Positions 8,203-17,541 of a DNA stretch of 64,000 bases are shown piece after piece; positions within the stretch are counted from its first letter, which is position 1; each line of letters starts with the position of its first letter. Source of the stretch: Chloroherpetonaceae bacterium (GTDB lineage: Bacteria; Bacteroidota; Chlorobiia; Chlorobiales; Chloroherpetonaceae); NCBI GenBank assembly GCA_028277445.1, contig JANQGG010000015.1, positions 1 through 64,000 on the forward strand, in the 5' to 3' direction. The position numbers and the translations under genes were made by a program. Under the pieces are notes generated by a model. The model was given only the letters and a program-made list of their open reading frames with translations. It was not told the origin of the DNA and made no database searches.

Positions 8203-9198
8203 TTAGCCTCCGATTTGAGTCATGCTGATCCGTTGATCTGACCTATGATTTCTGGCGCTGTGGCCATTTTTGGGTTTCGTGATAACGGCCTGTTTAAACA
8301 ACTCCTCCAATGATTTTTTGGGCGCATCGGAACGAAGGGTCGTCAGAAGATCTATGGGATTGGATGAATACAAACAGTTCAAAAGCTTCCCGTTGGAAGT
8401 CAAACGAAGACGTGAACACGCTCTGCACATGGTTCGGGTATATGCCGGTATTACAGCAACATGTCCCTGATAGCCTTCTAATGAGAAGTAATGGGTTTCC
8501 GTAGAACTGCCCTGGGTTTGGCGTAGCTCGGGAAAGAGCTGTTTGAGTACACCGAGCACATGATTAGCGCTGGTAAAAGTTTGATGCTGCCATTTTCCGG
8601 GGTTGGTATTAAACGGCATAAGCTCAATAAATCGTACGGTTAAGGGATAAGATTTGCTGAGCTCCATAAAAGCGGCCACTTCATCAACCGAAAGGTCTCT
8701 TAATGCCACCACGTTTAATTTCACTTCAGGAATGCCGATCTCCAATGTTCGGCATAGATTTTTCCAGACGCGCTCAAAGCTTTCACGACGCGTAATGTGT
8801 AAGTATCGGGCTGCATTCAAGCTATCCAAACTGATATTAATCCCCTGAATCCCGGCCGATTTTAAGTCATCAAGATGATGATTGAGGTTTAAGCCATTCG
8901 TGGTAAGATGCACCGATCGAATACCCGGCGTATCGTTGGCAATCCCTACCAATGTTGAGATATCGTTTCGAAGCAACGGTTCGCCGCCGGTAAAACGAAT
9001 TTTCCGAATGCCTAATTGTGCAGCCGTTTCAATGGCGCGTGAAATTTCAGATGCAGTGAGTTGCTCGGATTCATCCTGAAACCGTATGCCGTCTTTAGGC
9101 ATGCAATACATGCACCGTAAGTTGCACTGGTCGGTGACCGCAATTCGCAGATAATCAATCCGGCGATGATACCTATCCAAAAGCTTGACTGTATTCAT
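8203..9198 (-). CDS. moaA: GTP 3',8-cyclase MoaA
   Basis: Radical-SAM enzyme that starts molybdenum cofactor synthesis from GTP. 331 residues; the SAM cluster motif is CNLRCMYC near residue 26, FTGGEPLLR follows, and the C-terminal second cluster cysteines are in MCRACSRLRLTSNGKLLNCL. The product ends in Gly-Gly, as active MoaA enzymes do. First gene of the operon, with a 250-base leader. The ATG at 9198 has only a GAGG 13 bases upstream, and that GAGG lies in the closing helix of the folded leader, so translation start may be controlled. A second, out-of-frame ATG at 9202 opens a 9-codon ORF overlapping the start. Confidence 0.95.
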   Translation of the reverse strand: MNTVKLLDRYHRRIDYLRIAVTDQCNLRCMYCMPKDGIRFQDESEQLTASEISRAIETAAQLGIRKIRFTGGEPLLRNDISTLVGIANDTPGIRSVHLTTNGLNLNHHLDDLKSAGIQGINISLDSLNAARYLHITRRESFERVWKNLCRTLEIGIPEVKLNVVALRDLSVDEVAAFMELSKSYPLTVRFIELMPFNTNPGKWQHQTFTSANHVLGVLKQLFPELRQTQGSSTETHYFSLEGYQGHVAVIPAYTRTMCRACSRLRLTSNGKLLNCLYSSNPIDLLTTLRSDAPKKSLEELFKQAVITKPKNGHSARNHRSDQRISMTQIGG

Positions 9199-9209
9199 AC
9201 ATTTATGTG

Positions 9210-9296
9210 AGCCTCAAAACAGGGAAAGTATCCATAACAGGGGAGCTCAGACGGCGGTCTGTTGTATATGGGATCTCCTTTCCAAGTCGGGAGGCT
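9210..9296 (-). promoter_or_regulatory. Structured leader of moaA, candidate Moco-type riboswitch
   Basis: Read on the minus strand, the leader folds by nested complementarities. Closing arms AGCCUC (9296-9291) and GAGGCU (9215-9210) are followed inward by GGAAAG (9283-9278) with CUUUCC (9228-9223), then AACAG (9263-9259) with CUGUU (9240-9236). A hairpin CAGAC/GUCUG (9261-9248) shares bases with the AACAG/CUGUU helix, so the two exclude each other. The 3' closing arm contains GAGG, the only Shine-Dalgarno-like string before moaA. Moco riboswitches are known upstream of moaA operons; assignment to that family is inference from position and shape. Confidence 0.45.
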
Positions 9297-9335
9297 GATC
9301 AATTTCTTGATTAACCCTTCGCCATGTTCATGACG

Positions 9336-9351
9336 GGATAATGAGTTATCC
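9336..9351 (-). promoter_or_regulatory. Hairpin in distal moaA leader or promoter region
   Basis: Perfect 6-bp stem GGATAA/TTATCC with a 4-base loop, 40 bases upstream of the folded leader of moaA. No U-run follows, so it is not a terminator. It could be an operator or part of the leader RNA. Little else can be said. Confidence 0.25.
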
Positions 9352-9425
9352 TTCGTTTTAGAGATCATAATTCAACAGTGAATCTTAGATTTCTAAAATC
9401 GGAGATTTTATTTTAAAACAACTTA

Positions 9426-9439
9426 CAGGAAATATCCTG
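9426..9439 (-). terminator. Weak possible terminator after sdhE
   Basis: On the minus strand, CAGGA-TATT-TCCTG forms a 5-bp hairpin 13 bases past the sdhE stop, followed by a T-rich stretch (GTTGTTTT). The stem is short, so this is tentative. Confidence 0.3.
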
Positions 9440-9451
9440 AATTAAAAACGG

Positions 9452-10309
9452 CTACTTACTTAAGCTAACAATATGGCGATTAATACCTAACTGTTTTTGG
9501 GTATAGCCTAAAGCCAATCCAACCAATTGTGAGAGATGCAACACCGGGATTGAGTCTTTTACATTTCGCTTTTTTAGCGCTTTTTGTTGATAACTATCCA
9601 GCACCGTATGGCATAACGGGCAAGGCGTAACAATAAAATCAGCGTCAGTTTCAATAGCATTTTCTAATGCATCGGCAGCAATATTAAGCGAAGCATCTTC
9701 GGCAACCAGTAAGGTATGGAACCCGCAACATTCGTTATTGGATTTGTAGTCAACGGTTTTGGCGCCTAAAACATCAACCAATTGATCCAACGATTTTGGA
9801 TTTGATGGATCATCTTTGCCCATTAGCGACGATGGCCTTAGAATATGACACCCATAAAATGGCGCTATTTTATAGTCTTTGAGCGGCGTTTTTACTTTGG
9901 CTTTAATCGCATCCAATCCCAAATCTTCATTTAATACCCACAGCAAGTGCTTAACTTCACTTTTGCCAGTATACTCAAGGTTTTGCTTCTTTAAAATTGA
10001 ATTAACAAACGTCTTATTTTCTTCAGAGGAATCCAATTCCTGTTTGGCGCGTCTCAAGCTCAAAAGGCAGGTGTTACAGGATGTAACCAAGTCAAGATTC
10101 TCTTTTTCAGCCAATGCAATGTTTCGTGCATTAATGACCAAAAACTCTTTGGGATCAACATAGTCGAGGTTGCTTCCGCCACAACAGGTGCCATCATGAA
10201 GTTTAATAAACTTCAGATCAAAATCTTTTTCCCATTGATCCAATGCTTTATCAAGTTCCTTGGTCATCGACTCGTTGATGCAACTCATGAAATAGGCAAA
10301 CGTTTTCAT
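9452..10309 (-). CDS. sdhE: Succinate dehydrogenase/fumarate reductase subunit E, HdrB-like
   Basis: 285 residues with two CCG-type cysteine-rich motifs: [11 protein letters not shown] with SCNTC in the first half, FYGCHILRP with NECCGFHT and TPCPLC in the second. These bind non-cubane iron-sulfur clusters in HdrB and in the E subunit of type E succinate:quinone oxidoreductases (Sulfolobus, and Campylobacter/Wolinella Mfr). Type E enzymes lack heme b anchors and dock to the membrane through this subunit. The start overlaps the stop of the second sdhB paralogue (ATGA), so those two are translated together. The direction of the reaction (succinate oxidation or fumarate reduction) cannot be read from the sequence. 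Confidence 0.85.
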   Translation of the reverse strand: MKTFAYFMSCINESMTKELDKALDQWEKDFDLKFIKLHDGTCCGGSNLDYVDPKEFLVINARNIALAEKENLDLVTSCNTCLLSLRRAKQELDSSEENKTFVNSILKKQNLEYTGKSEVKHLLWVLNEDLGLDAIKAKVKTPLKDYKIAPFYGCHILRPSSLMGKDDPSNPKSLDQLVDVLGAKTVDYKSNNECCGFHTLLVAEDASLNIAADALENAIETDADFIVTPCPLCHTVLDSYQQKALKKRNVKDSIPVLHLSQLVGLALGYTQKQLGINRHIVSLSK

Positions 10310-11373
10310 TTGCTACCTCCTTTGCCGTTATGGGTTGTCTGATTGCGATTTTTCAAATCAGCAAGAAGATCGCGTAACGATTTAATGCCGGGTATCGGCT
10401 TCATCAAGAACGGGGGCGGCGGTGTTTTACCTTTCTTGGTTAATTTAAATGCCATCGGAAGCATATTGCGAACAGTCCACATCAGACCGTTTGTGCGTAT
10501 AGGCAGAAGCGATTCCACCAAACGCCCTTTGCTTTGAATATCTTTGACAAAAGCATCGGCGTGTTTTGCGCCTGCCGTATCGGTTTTACCACGCGTTTCA
10601 ATGGCTTTTTCACGCAAATGATGAATGGAATCCATGATAGGTATGTGCTTTACGCAGTATTCCATGCATCGGTAGCAATGCGTGCAATCCCAAACCCCGT
10701 TTTTTTCAACCAAAGTATCCATGCGTTTATCGGAAATGGAATCGCGGGAGTCGCTTTCCATACGGTAGGTTTTCAGAAGAACAGCCGGTGTAATGTAGTC
10801 TTTATTGGCTTTGGTCATCGTGCATTCCGAAATGCAGGAAGCGCATAAAATACAGTCGGTAGCTGCATCGTACAGCTTAAATTCTTCTTCTGGGATATTA
10901 AATTCCTTTTTGCCAAATTGATTTTCCGGCATTTTTGTACTTACCCAGCCAAAATATTTTTCAATTTTATCAACAACCATGTCCATATCAACAACCATGT
11001 CTTTAAGCACATGGAGGTTTGAGACCGGTTCAATCAGAAGTACATTTTCTTCAGCACAGTTTTCCAGTTCGTCCCAAACCTGAGTAGTACAGGCTAATTT
11101 TGTCACGCCATTGATTTTCATAGCGCACGATCCACAAATCCCGGCCTGACAAAACGCACGATACGACAGACGTGGTTCAATATTTTCTTTGATATAATTT
11201 AATGCACGAAGCACCGTAATGCCTTTTTCAACAGGAATGTTGAAATCATCAAAAAACGGTTGCGCATCAATTTGAGGATTGTACCTGAATATCTTGAACG
11301 TGATATCACGAGTTTCTTCCTTAACTTCAACCATGGGCATCATAATTTTCGTTGAAAACATGTCATCAAGCAC
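10306..11373 (-). CDS. Second succinate dehydrogenase/fumarate reductase iron-sulfur subunit, extended
   Basis: 355-residue paralogue of the adjacent 259-residue SdhB. The [2Fe-2S] domain ([20 protein letters not shown]) and two CxxCxxCxxxC motifs ([11 protein letters not shown] and [11 protein letters not shown]) are intact. The second has four cysteines, which could hold a [4Fe-4S] cluster instead of the usual [3Fe-4S]. Extra material lies at both ends: about 20 residues in front and about 90 behind, including a basic, proline-rich segment [15 protein letters not shown]. It is coupled to sdhE by ATGA and separated from sdhB1 by 243 bases. The pairing suggests that B2-E forms an electron-transfer module docking on SdhAB1, or that two alternative complexes share SdhA. 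Confidence 0.85.
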   Translation of the reverse strand: MLDDMFSTKIMMPMVEVKEETRDITFKIFRYNPQIDAQPFFDDFNIPVEKGITVLRALNYIKENIEPRLSYRAFCQAGICGSCAMKINGVTKLACTTQVWDELENCAEENVLLIEPVSNLHVLKDMVVDMDMVVDKIEKYFGWVSTKMPENQFGKKEFNIPEEEFKLYDAATDCILCASCISECTMTKANKDYITPAVLLKTYRMESDSRDSISDKRMDTLVEKNGVWDCTHCYRCMEYCVKHIPIMDSIHHLREKAIETRGKTDTAGAKHADAFVKDIQSKGRLVESLLPIRTNGLMWTVRNMLPMAFKLTKKGKTPPPPFLMKPIPGIKSLRDLLADLKNRNQTTHNGKGGSK

Positions 11374-11616
11374 GATAGAATCGCAGTGTTTTCATTGTTA
11401 TGAAAAATTGGAAATTGGCTCTTGGTTATCCAGAAGTGCGCTTGTTACTCTTGAAATAGAAATACCAAAACATTAGCGCCGAAACTAAGGCAGAGTAAAG
11501 GCAACTTATTTCCATAGTTTAACTGCACAACTTAACAGTGAACCAAAGTCGGAGTTAAAAGAAGCGCTCATAAAATTGAATATCATACGAACCGGTACCA
11601 AACAGGATATTCAATG
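11374..11616. other. Spacer between the two sdhB genes
   Basis: 243 bases without a credible gene, inside an otherwise tight sdh cluster. The right end holds a 10-bp inverted repeat (described separately). The rest may carry a promoter for the sdhB2-sdhE pair, but I see no clear consensus. Confidence 0.4.
11575..11615 (-). terminator. Inverted repeat just after sdhB1
   Basis: Perfect 10-bp arms ATTGAATATC/GATATTCAAT around a 21-base loop, beginning one base after the sdhB1 stop. On the minus strand it is followed by TTTTATG. It could act as a partial terminator or an RNA-stability element that sets the ratio of SdhAB1 to SdhB2-SdhE. The loop is long for a classical terminator. Confidence 0.4.
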
Positions 11617-12396
11617 TTATGGGCTGATTTTCTTTTTTTCCTCCAACATGTTAAGACCCTGATTTTTTTGCTTAACCGCTTCTTGCTTTAAATGGTTAAT
11701 AGCATCAACAATCGGGATTTTTTTCACACATACAAAGGAACATCGATTACATTGACGGCAATCAAGAATGCCATGCTCATCGGCTATCTGGAGAACTCTT
11801 TTTTCCGAAGCCGAATCGCGGCTATCCATATTCATCCGGTAAGCCCTGAGTATAATTGCCGGTGAAACATAATCCTTGTCGTAATTCATCAACGGGCAAT
11901 CGGAAACACAGGACGCACAAAAAATACAATCTGTTGCCGAATCATACGTTTTAAACTCTTCCGGCGATATTCTAAACTCAGTTTTTCCGAGCTCTTTATC
12001 GGGCATGGTGCTTTCAACCCATCCCGTATATTTTTCTAACTTTTCTACCAAAGGATCCATATCAACAACCAAATCCTTTAGCGATGTAAAGTTTTTGATC
12101 GGATCGATGGTGATTAGATTTTCTTCAACACAATTTTTGAGTTCATCCCAAACCTGAGTGGTACAGGCTAATTTAGTAGCGCCATTTATTGTCATGGCAC
12201 ACGATCCACATATACCGGCATGGCAAAACGATCTGTACGACATTCGTGGATCAATATTTTGCTTGATATAATCAAGCGCCCTGAGAATAGTAATTCCTTT
12301 TTCTACCGGAATTTCAAATGTATCGTGATATGGATGCGCATCAGCTTGTGGATTATACCTGAATACTTTAAAGGAAATTACTTTTACTTCTTTCAT
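11617..12396 (-). CDS. sdhB: Succinate dehydrogenase/fumarate reductase iron-sulfur subunit
   Basis: 259 residues, normal SdhB/FrdB length. The N-terminal plant-ferredoxin-like domain has the [2Fe-2S] cysteines in [20 protein letters not shown]. The C-terminal domain has CIFCASCVSDCPL for [4Fe-4S] and CRQCNRCSFVC for the third cluster, which here has four cysteines as in type E enzymes. It passes electrons between the SdhA flavin and the membrane-facing subunit. It lies 61 bases downstream of sdhA on the same strand, and an inverted repeat follows its stop. Confidence 0.92.
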   Translation of the reverse strand: MKEVKVISFKVFRYNPQADAHPYHDTFEIPVEKGITILRALDYIKQNIDPRMSYRSFCHAGICGSCAMTINGATKLACTTQVWDELKNCVEENLITIDPIKNFTSLKDLVVDMDPLVEKLEKYTGWVESTMPDKELGKTEFRISPEEFKTYDSATDCIFCASCVSDCPLMNYDKDYVSPAIILRAYRMNMDSRDSASEKRVLQIADEHGILDCRQCNRCSFVCVKKIPIVDAINHLKQEAVKQKNQGLNMLEEKKKISP

Positions 12397-12457
12397 AAAT
12401 CACACATCTAACATATTTAAAAAACAACCTTGACGCACAATAGCTCATCACAAGCAA

Positions 12458-14158
12458 CTAATATTTACGCTCCTGAAGCTCGTATTTACCCATGGTAACG
12501 GCTTTGGATGATACGCAGATATCGTCATCACAATACTCAAACATTGAATGTTTATGCCAGTTTTCATCATCACGAACCGGGAAATCTTCGCGTGTGTGTG
12601 AACCTCGGCTTTCTTCTCTAAGCAAAGCGCCCATAGCAACCGTTTGCGACAAATCCAACATATTTTGTAATTCCAGAACCTGAATAAGGTTTGTGTTATA
12701 AATATCGCCGGTATCGAACACACGGACTTTTTTGAACCGTTTTTTTAGTTCTACAACATTTTCATAACCGGTTTCCAAAAGCGCTTTTGTTCTGAAAATA
12801 CCCACATTATCAGCAAGATTTTTACCGAGCTCTTCTCGAATTATGCCGTAACGTTCGTGCTTATCGTGGTGATGAAAGCCACGAATATACTTATGTTGAC
12901 GCTGGAGTTCTGATTCCGTAATTGGTGATGGATCATTTTCCTGCGCTTCCATCGCAGCGGCATGTCCGGCACGTTTTCCAAAAACAAGAATTTCAAGCAA
13001 AGAGTTGCCACCCAGCCGATTTGCGCCATGAACCGAAATACAGGCACATTCACCGGCAGCATAAACGCCTTTCATAATGGTGCGGCCGTCGTTATCGGCA
13101 TCAATACCACCCATTGAATAGTGAGCGGTTGGAACAATCGGTATAGGCTCTTCAATGGGATCAACGCCTTCAAAATACATGGAAAGCTCACGAATTTGTG
13201 GCAACCGCGTTTTGATTAAATCTGCACCCAAATGACGCAAATCCAGATGCACGTATTTTCCGGCATGACTGTCATATCCGCGACCTTCACGGATTTCTGT
13301 TTCAATCGATCGGGAGACAAGATCGCGCGGGCCAAGTTCCATTTTATTTGGCGCGTATTTCGACATGAATCGTTCGCCATCCTTATTGAAAAGATAACCG
13401 CCTTCACCTCTGGCGCCTTCCGTAACAAGCAAACCGCTTTTACGCAAACCGGTTGGATGGAACTGAACAAATTCCATATCTTTTAACGGAATGCCGGCGC
13501 GGTAGGCCACTGCCTGCCCGTCACCAGTACAACCGGCAGCATTACTTGAGCGATTCCAGTACATTTTCGCATAACCGCCTGTGGCGAAAATAACTGAACG
13601 GCTATTAAACGGGACAATTTTACCGGTTTTAATATCCAGCGCGATAATGCCTTTTAACCGTCCATTATCATGCGAGAGTTCAAGTATGTAGAATTCATTG
13701 TAAAAATTCACCCCTTTACGCAGGCATTGTTCATACAAGCTTTGTAAAATGGTATGCCCTGTTTTATCGGCGCAGTAGCAGCATCGGGGTTGAGCTGCGC
13801 CTCCAAAAGGCCGCTGCGCAATTGTTCCGTCATCCAGACGTGAAAACGGGGTGCCGATATTTTCCAGTTCCCGAATAATACCAGGCGCATCCCTACAAAG
13901 GACTTCCGCAGCATCCTGATCGGCAAGGTAATCACTACCTTTTATGGTATCAAAAATATGCGACTCAACAGTATCGTCTTTCGCTGTATTGGCTAATGCA
14001 GCATTTACACCGCCTTGAGCCGCAGATGTGTGCGAGCGGTTTGGGTATATTTTGGATATTACAGCAATGTTGAGCTTTGGATTGGTTTTCATTGCCTCCA
14101 TTGCTGCATAAAGTCCTGCGCCACCGCCCCCAACAACGACTATATCAAACGTTTTCAT
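12458..14158 (-). CDS. sdhA: Succinate dehydrogenase/fumarate reductase flavoprotein subunit
   Basis: Flavoprotein interconverting succinate and fumarate. 566 residues from the chosen ATG (MKTFDIVVVGGGGAGLYAA); the frame can also begin at a GTG ending at 14179 with an AGGAG 13 bases before it. The His-FAD linkage motif SHTSAAQGGVNAAL, the active-site loops HPTGL and GARGEGG, and the C-terminal ESRGSHTRED segment are all present. With sdhB, the second sdhB and sdhE it forms a membrane-peripheral type E-like complex. In a green-sulfur-type organism it would serve fumarate reduction in the reverse TCA cycle, but that is inference. Confidence 0.93.
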   Translation of the reverse strand: MKTFDIVVVGGGGAGLYAAMEAMKTNPKLNIAVISKIYPNRSHTSAAQGGVNAALANTAKDDTVESHIFDTIKGSDYLADQDAAEVLCRDAPGIIRELENIGTPFSRLDDGTIAQRPFGGAAQPRCCYCADKTGHTILQSLYEQCLRKGVNFYNEFYILELSHDNGRLKGIIALDIKTGKIVPFNSRSVIFATGGYAKMYWNRSSNAAGCTGDGQAVAYRAGIPLKDMEFVQFHPTGLRKSGLLVTEGARGEGGYLFNKDGERFMSKYAPNKMELGPRDLVSRSIETEIREGRGYDSHAGKYVHLDLRHLGADLIKTRLPQIRELSMYFEGVDPIEEPIPIVPTAHYSMGGIDADNDGRTIMKGVYAAGECACISVHGANRLGGNSLLEILVFGKRAGHAAAMEAQENDPSPITESELQRQHKYIRGFHHHDKHERYGIIREELGKNLADNVGIFRTKALLETGYENVVELKKRFKKVRVFDTGDIYNTNLIQVLELQNMLDLSQTVAMGALLREESRGSHTREDFPVRDDENWHKHSMFEYCDDDICVSSKAVTMGKYELQERKY

Positions 14159-14261
14159 AGCACTTTTAGTGATCTGCACATAGGTAAACTAGCTCCTAAA
14201 TGCATGGTTAGGATACATCTTTCATCAATCGTGAAAAATAAATGACAACGGTTGCGTGTAA

Positions 14262-14708
14262 TTAATACGCAGCGTTTTCAGAGTGGGTAGGTAATTCTTC
14301 AACGGCATGAAGAACATCGGTTTCACTAAGAATACCAACTAATTTACTACCTTCTAAAACGGCCAAACGACGTACTCTTACACGTTTCATCAGTCGTAAA
14401 GCATATTTCAACCGCATTTCAGGATAAGTTGAAACGATAGGTTTGCTCATGACTTCAAAAACCGGTGTGTTCCACGGATCGCGATGAATATCTTCACCTG
14501 GGTCGATGACTTTCTCCAAAATATCTTTTTCAGTGATAATGCCGTAAGTATCGTCTTCATTTCTTGGCTTAACAATAATGCCGCTGATATTGTACTTTTT
14601 CATAAGTTGAATTGCATCAGCAACAGTTTTACTGCCGTCAATACAGACAACATTCTTAGTCATTAACTCTGAAATAGGTATCGTGCGAAGTTTTTTTAAC
14701 TGCTCCAT
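14262..14708 (-). CDS. CBS-domain pair protein
   Basis: 148 residues made of two CBS domains: [25 protein letters not shown] for the first, [21 protein letters not shown] for the second, each followed by GI-I-T/SETD-type strand-turns. A CBS pair (Bateman module) binds adenine nucleotides and senses energy state. No catalytic domain is attached, so it probably regulates a partner. It lies upstream of sdhA on the same strand (about 100-base gap), and the two may be co-transcribed; the target is unknown. Confidence 0.85.
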   Translation of the reverse strand: MEQLKKLRTIPISELMTKNVVCIDGSKTVADAIQLMKKYNISGIIVKPRNEDDTYGIITEKDILEKVIDPGEDIHRDPWNTPVFEVMSKPIVSTYPEMRLKYALRLMKRVRVRRLAVLEGSKLVGILSETDVLHAVEELPTHSENAAY

Positions 14709-14952
14709 GTATTAATCCTTTCAAACAAAACCAGATTTTAATAGACTTAGTTAATGTTACAACCCTTACTCGATATAAAAATCCATTTGATTATCTAATC
14801 CTTTAAAAAATAGACATGGAAAAAACGGAGATTTTATAGCAAGAGGTGAAATTACTACTAACAACCTAATGATGATTCCCTAAAATACAATAGTATGCTT
14901 CAAAAACAAATAAAAAGGTCAACTAATTTGTTGATGTGATTTGGGGAAATAA

Positions 14953-14986
14953 AAAAGCCGGTCACGATTTTGTATGACCGGCTTTT
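14953..14986 (-). terminator. Rho-independent terminator of the sox-fcc operon
   Basis: A perfect 12-bp stem AAAAGCCGGTCA/TGACCGGCTTTT with a 10-base loop, 17 bases past the fccB stop, followed by T-residues on both strands. It is the clearest terminator in the window and can work in both directions. Confidence 0.9.
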
Positions 14987-15002
14987 AAATCAAGGAAAAA
15001 AC

Positions 15003-16289
15003 TTACCCCCAGATATCTTTACTTAAAGAATCATACCAACCAACGGCATACAACGCTTCAGCGCTTAATTGTTGCTCGCTGGCATCCATTGGGGTTAAAC
15101 CTCCAGCGCCTTTGATACCGACAATACCTTTTGGACTGAGTTTATACACGGCTGCAACTGAAATAGCATATTTTTCACCGATTAAACTGTAGCAAGTATT
15201 GGCTAATGATGGTGGTTGCGTTGAACGACCATTCATCAAATCAGTTACGGCCAATGCGGCAATTTTAGCCTGGCTACTGGCTGCAAATCCTGATTTAGGC
15301 ATTTTACCGGCAATACACGCATCACCGATAACATGGATATTGGCATGAATGGTTGACTCAAACGTTTGTTGATTGATCGGACACCATCCGCTATCGTTGG
15401 TTAAACCGGAATCCCTGGCAACTTTTCCAGCATGCTGAGGTGGTATAAAGTTAATAACATCACCTTTTTCCATACCAAATTCAGTTTCAAGACTCATTGA
15501 TTTGGTGTCAACCCTGGTTACAGAGCCACCTGAAGAACCGGAACGCCATTCAATCAAATCGCCATAAAGTTTGGCCCAACCTTGTTGGAATAAAGCTTGT
15601 TTGGAGAATTTCTCTTTTTCATCAAGAATGATGACTTTACCTGTCGGATTATTTTTCTTTAGATAATGCGCAATCAAACTGGCACGTTCGTAAGGGCCGG
15701 GAGGACAACGGAACGGATTTGGCGGTGCATGTAAAATAACAACGCCACCTTTTTTCATGCTGTGCAATTGATCGCGTAAAAGTTCAGTTTGCGGACCGGC
15801 ATGATAGGCATGAGGCATGACTTTTGAAGCTTCCATATCATAACCTTCAACAGCATCCCATTTGAAATCAACACCCGGTGAAACAATAGCACGATCGTAT
15901 GCTAAGGTTTGACCGCCTTTGGTTTTGGCTACATTTTTCATGGGATCAATTTCAGTAACAACATCATGAATAACATTAACATTATGAACATCACTCATGG
16001 GTTTAAAGGAATGACCAATTTCTTTCATGTCTTTAATACCACCGATGACCCAGTTACTGAACGGGCAGGTATGAAAAGTGGTTTTTGGTTCAACCAGTGT
16101 AACATCAATGGAAGGATCAAATTTCTTGACGTATCTGGCTGCAGTGGCGCCGCCAAATCCACCGCCAATTACCAATACACGTTTGGAACTGGCTTTAAGA
16201 ACAGAAGGTGCTCCAATTACACCGGTTGCAGCGCCTGTAAGGCTCAATGCAAATAGCTTCCCGAAATCTCTACGATTCATTTTAGACAT
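15003..16289 (-). CDS. fccB: Flavocytochrome c sulfide dehydrogenase flavoprotein subunit
   Basis: 428-residue FAD protein of the periplasm that oxidises sulfide to sulfur. It has a twin-arginine signal ([17 protein letters not shown]), then the FAD-binding [19 protein letters not shown], and the FCSD signature region with cysteines in [11 protein letters not shown] and [13 protein letters not shown]. The C-terminal flavocytochrome c flavin-binding domain contains NTCYSLI. The start follows the fccA stop by 2 bases, so the two subunits are translated together. It could also be called soxF. A strong terminator follows. Confidence 0.92.
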   Translation of the reverse strand: MSKMNRRDFGKLFALSLTGAATGVIGAPSVLKASSKRVLVIGGGFGGATAARYVKKFDPSIDVTLVEPKTTFHTCPFSNWVIGGIKDMKEIGHSFKPMSDVHNVNVIHDVVTEIDPMKNVAKTKGGQTLAYDRAIVSPGVDFKWDAVEGYDMEASKVMPHAYHAGPQTELLRDQLHSMKKGGVVILHAPPNPFRCPPGPYERASLIAHYLKKNNPTGKVIILDEKEKFSKQALFQQGWAKLYGDLIEWRSGSSGGSVTRVDTKSMSLETEFGMEKGDVINFIPPQHAGKVARDSGLTNDSGWCPINQQTFESTIHANIHVIGDACIAGKMPKSGFAASSQAKIAALAVTDLMNGRSTQPPSLANTCYSLIGEKYAISVAAVYKLSPKGIVGIKGAGGLTPMDASEQQLSAEALYAVGWYDSLSKDIWG

Positions 16290-16291
16290 AA

Positions 16292-16636
16292 TTAGTTAGC
16301 TCCTCCTTCTTTTAAACCGCCAAAATATTCGGCAATTAATTTAATTTCTTCATCAGAATACCCTTTTGCGATACGGTCCATAACTGTTGGGTTACCTTCA
16401 CCTTTTTTATAGCGAAGAAGTTGCTCCTCAAGGTAAGCAGCATCTTTACCAAAAATTTTAGGCATCACACCCACGCTTTTTCCATCCGGTCCATGACAAG
16501 ATGTACATGAAAGCGAAAGTAACTGACCTCTTGGATGAGGCTCATTGCCGGCTTTTTTTTCACCTTTCCCACAGCCTGAAAGCATACCGGCGCTAAGCAA
16601 AAGAGCCAGGGAAAACATTCCGATTTTTTTAGTCAT
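16292..16636 (-). CDS. fccA: Flavocytochrome c cytochrome subunit, lipoprotein monoheme c
   Basis: 114-residue class I cytochrome c. The signal peptide ends in a lipobox (GMLSGC, Cys22), so the protein is probably anchored by a lipid. There is one heme site, CTSCH at 44-48, and a methionine in [13 protein letters not shown] as likely sixth ligand. It takes electrons from the FAD subunit encoded 2 bases downstream. A membrane-tethered monoheme subunit is typical of green sulfur bacteria, whereas purple sulfur bacteria use a diheme one. Confidence 0.88.
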   Translation of the reverse strand: MTKKIGMFSLALLLSAGMLSGCGKGEKKAGNEPHPRGQLLSLSCTSCHGPDGKSVGVMPKIFGKDAAYLEEQLLRYKKGEGNPTVMDRIAKGYSDEEIKLIAEYFGGLKEGGAN

Positions 16637-16659
16637 ATCGTTGTTCTTTCTATGTTGGT

Positions 16660-16980
16660 TTATTTAACTGTTGTATCTACCGAGTACTTCTTATTGTGAT
16701 TATCTTCTACACTTAGTTTCAGTTTTTCACCTTTTTTTCCAGTGAATTGAAACGAAATCAACGGGTTTTTAGAAATAGAAGGGCCAAGGTGCATCTCCAT
16801 AAGTTTTTTACCTCCTACAAAGGCAAGAGCGCCGGTTAAATGATTTGCAGGAATAGTTTTTCCTGATTCATCTTTTCTGAAACCCGATTCATTTGGGTGC
16901 TTTACAATGGCTTTTACATTTACAACACCACTTTTTTCGCGTGCTACGATTCGAATATTGTTTGATTTATTTACAGACAT
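16660..16980 (-). CDS. soxZ: Sulfur-oxidation carrier partner SoxZ
   Basis: 106 residues with an immunoglobulin-like fold. It is the partner of SoxY in the sulfur-carrier heterodimer. Family features include the opening [21 protein letters not shown], then PANHLTGA and [16 protein letters not shown]. There is no signal peptide, as expected, because SoxZ is exported with SoxY through the Tat system. It lies between soxY (21-base gap) and fccA. Confidence 0.92.
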   Translation of the reverse strand: MSVNKSNNIRIVAREKSGVVNVKAIVKHPNESGFRKDESGKTIPANHLTGALAFVGGKKLMEMHLGPSISKNPLISFQFTGKKGEKLKLSVEDNHNKKYSVDTTVK

Positions 16981-17001
16981 AAAAACTTGACTTTAGATTA
17001 T

Positions 17002-17442
17002 TTAACAAGCTTCAGCATTGACTTTTACATGTGCAGATGTTGTGTAATACTTATTACCTGCTTTGGCTACAACATGTACTTTTGAACTTTTTAACATTTT
17101 AATTCGTGTAGAGAGCATAGGAAGCATCTTGGGACTTAGCTCTACATGAAGCGTTAACGGACTAGTATTTTTTTCAACAAAAATAGCCACTTCCTTAACA
17201 TTTTTTAGCGATGAGTTCACCTTAACAGGTACAGTTGCGCTGTTTGTAGCTACTTTTGGCAAATCAAGTGAGATTTTGTTGGTTGGAATTAATGTCCTCT
17301 TTCCAAAAGTTGCTTGCAAAGCTTTTTGGTAACTACTAGCTTTGAATGCACGCTTGTTCCAAAGTGCAAACAAATCTCCCGGCGCTAAGCTTGCTAATGC
17401 CAACACCGAAAGTGAGAGTTTGAAAAATTTTCGTCGGTTCAT
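17002..17442 (-). CDS. soxY: Sulfur carrier SoxY, variant C-terminus
   Basis: 146 residues: a Tat signal (MNRRKFFKLSLSVLALASLA) and a SoxY Ig-like domain. SoxY normally ends in GGCGG, and its Cys carries sulfane sulfur during thiosulfate or sulfide oxidation. Here the protein ends ...VNAEAC: a Cys is the very last residue, with no preceding or following Gly-Gly. The 21 bases between this stop and soxZ encode no Gly-Gly in any frame, so it is not a simple frameshift. First gene of the soxYZ-fccAB operon. No soxB, soxXA or soxCD lies nearby. Confidence 0.88.
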   Translation of the reverse strand: MNRRKFFKLSLSVLALASLAPGDLFALWNKRAFKASSYQKALQATFGKRTLIPTNKISLDLPKVATNSATVPVKVNSSLKNVKEVAIFVEKNTSPLTLHVELSPKMLPMLSTRIKMLKSSKVHVVAKAGNKYYTTSAHVKVNAEAC

Positions 17443-17541
17443 ATCAAGAGATGTTTTTCTGTAGGTTAAAGGATGCTAATGTTTAACTTTAACTTTTTCT
17501 TTCCTGTGAATGTAATGATTGGGGTAAAAATTAGGTTTAAT

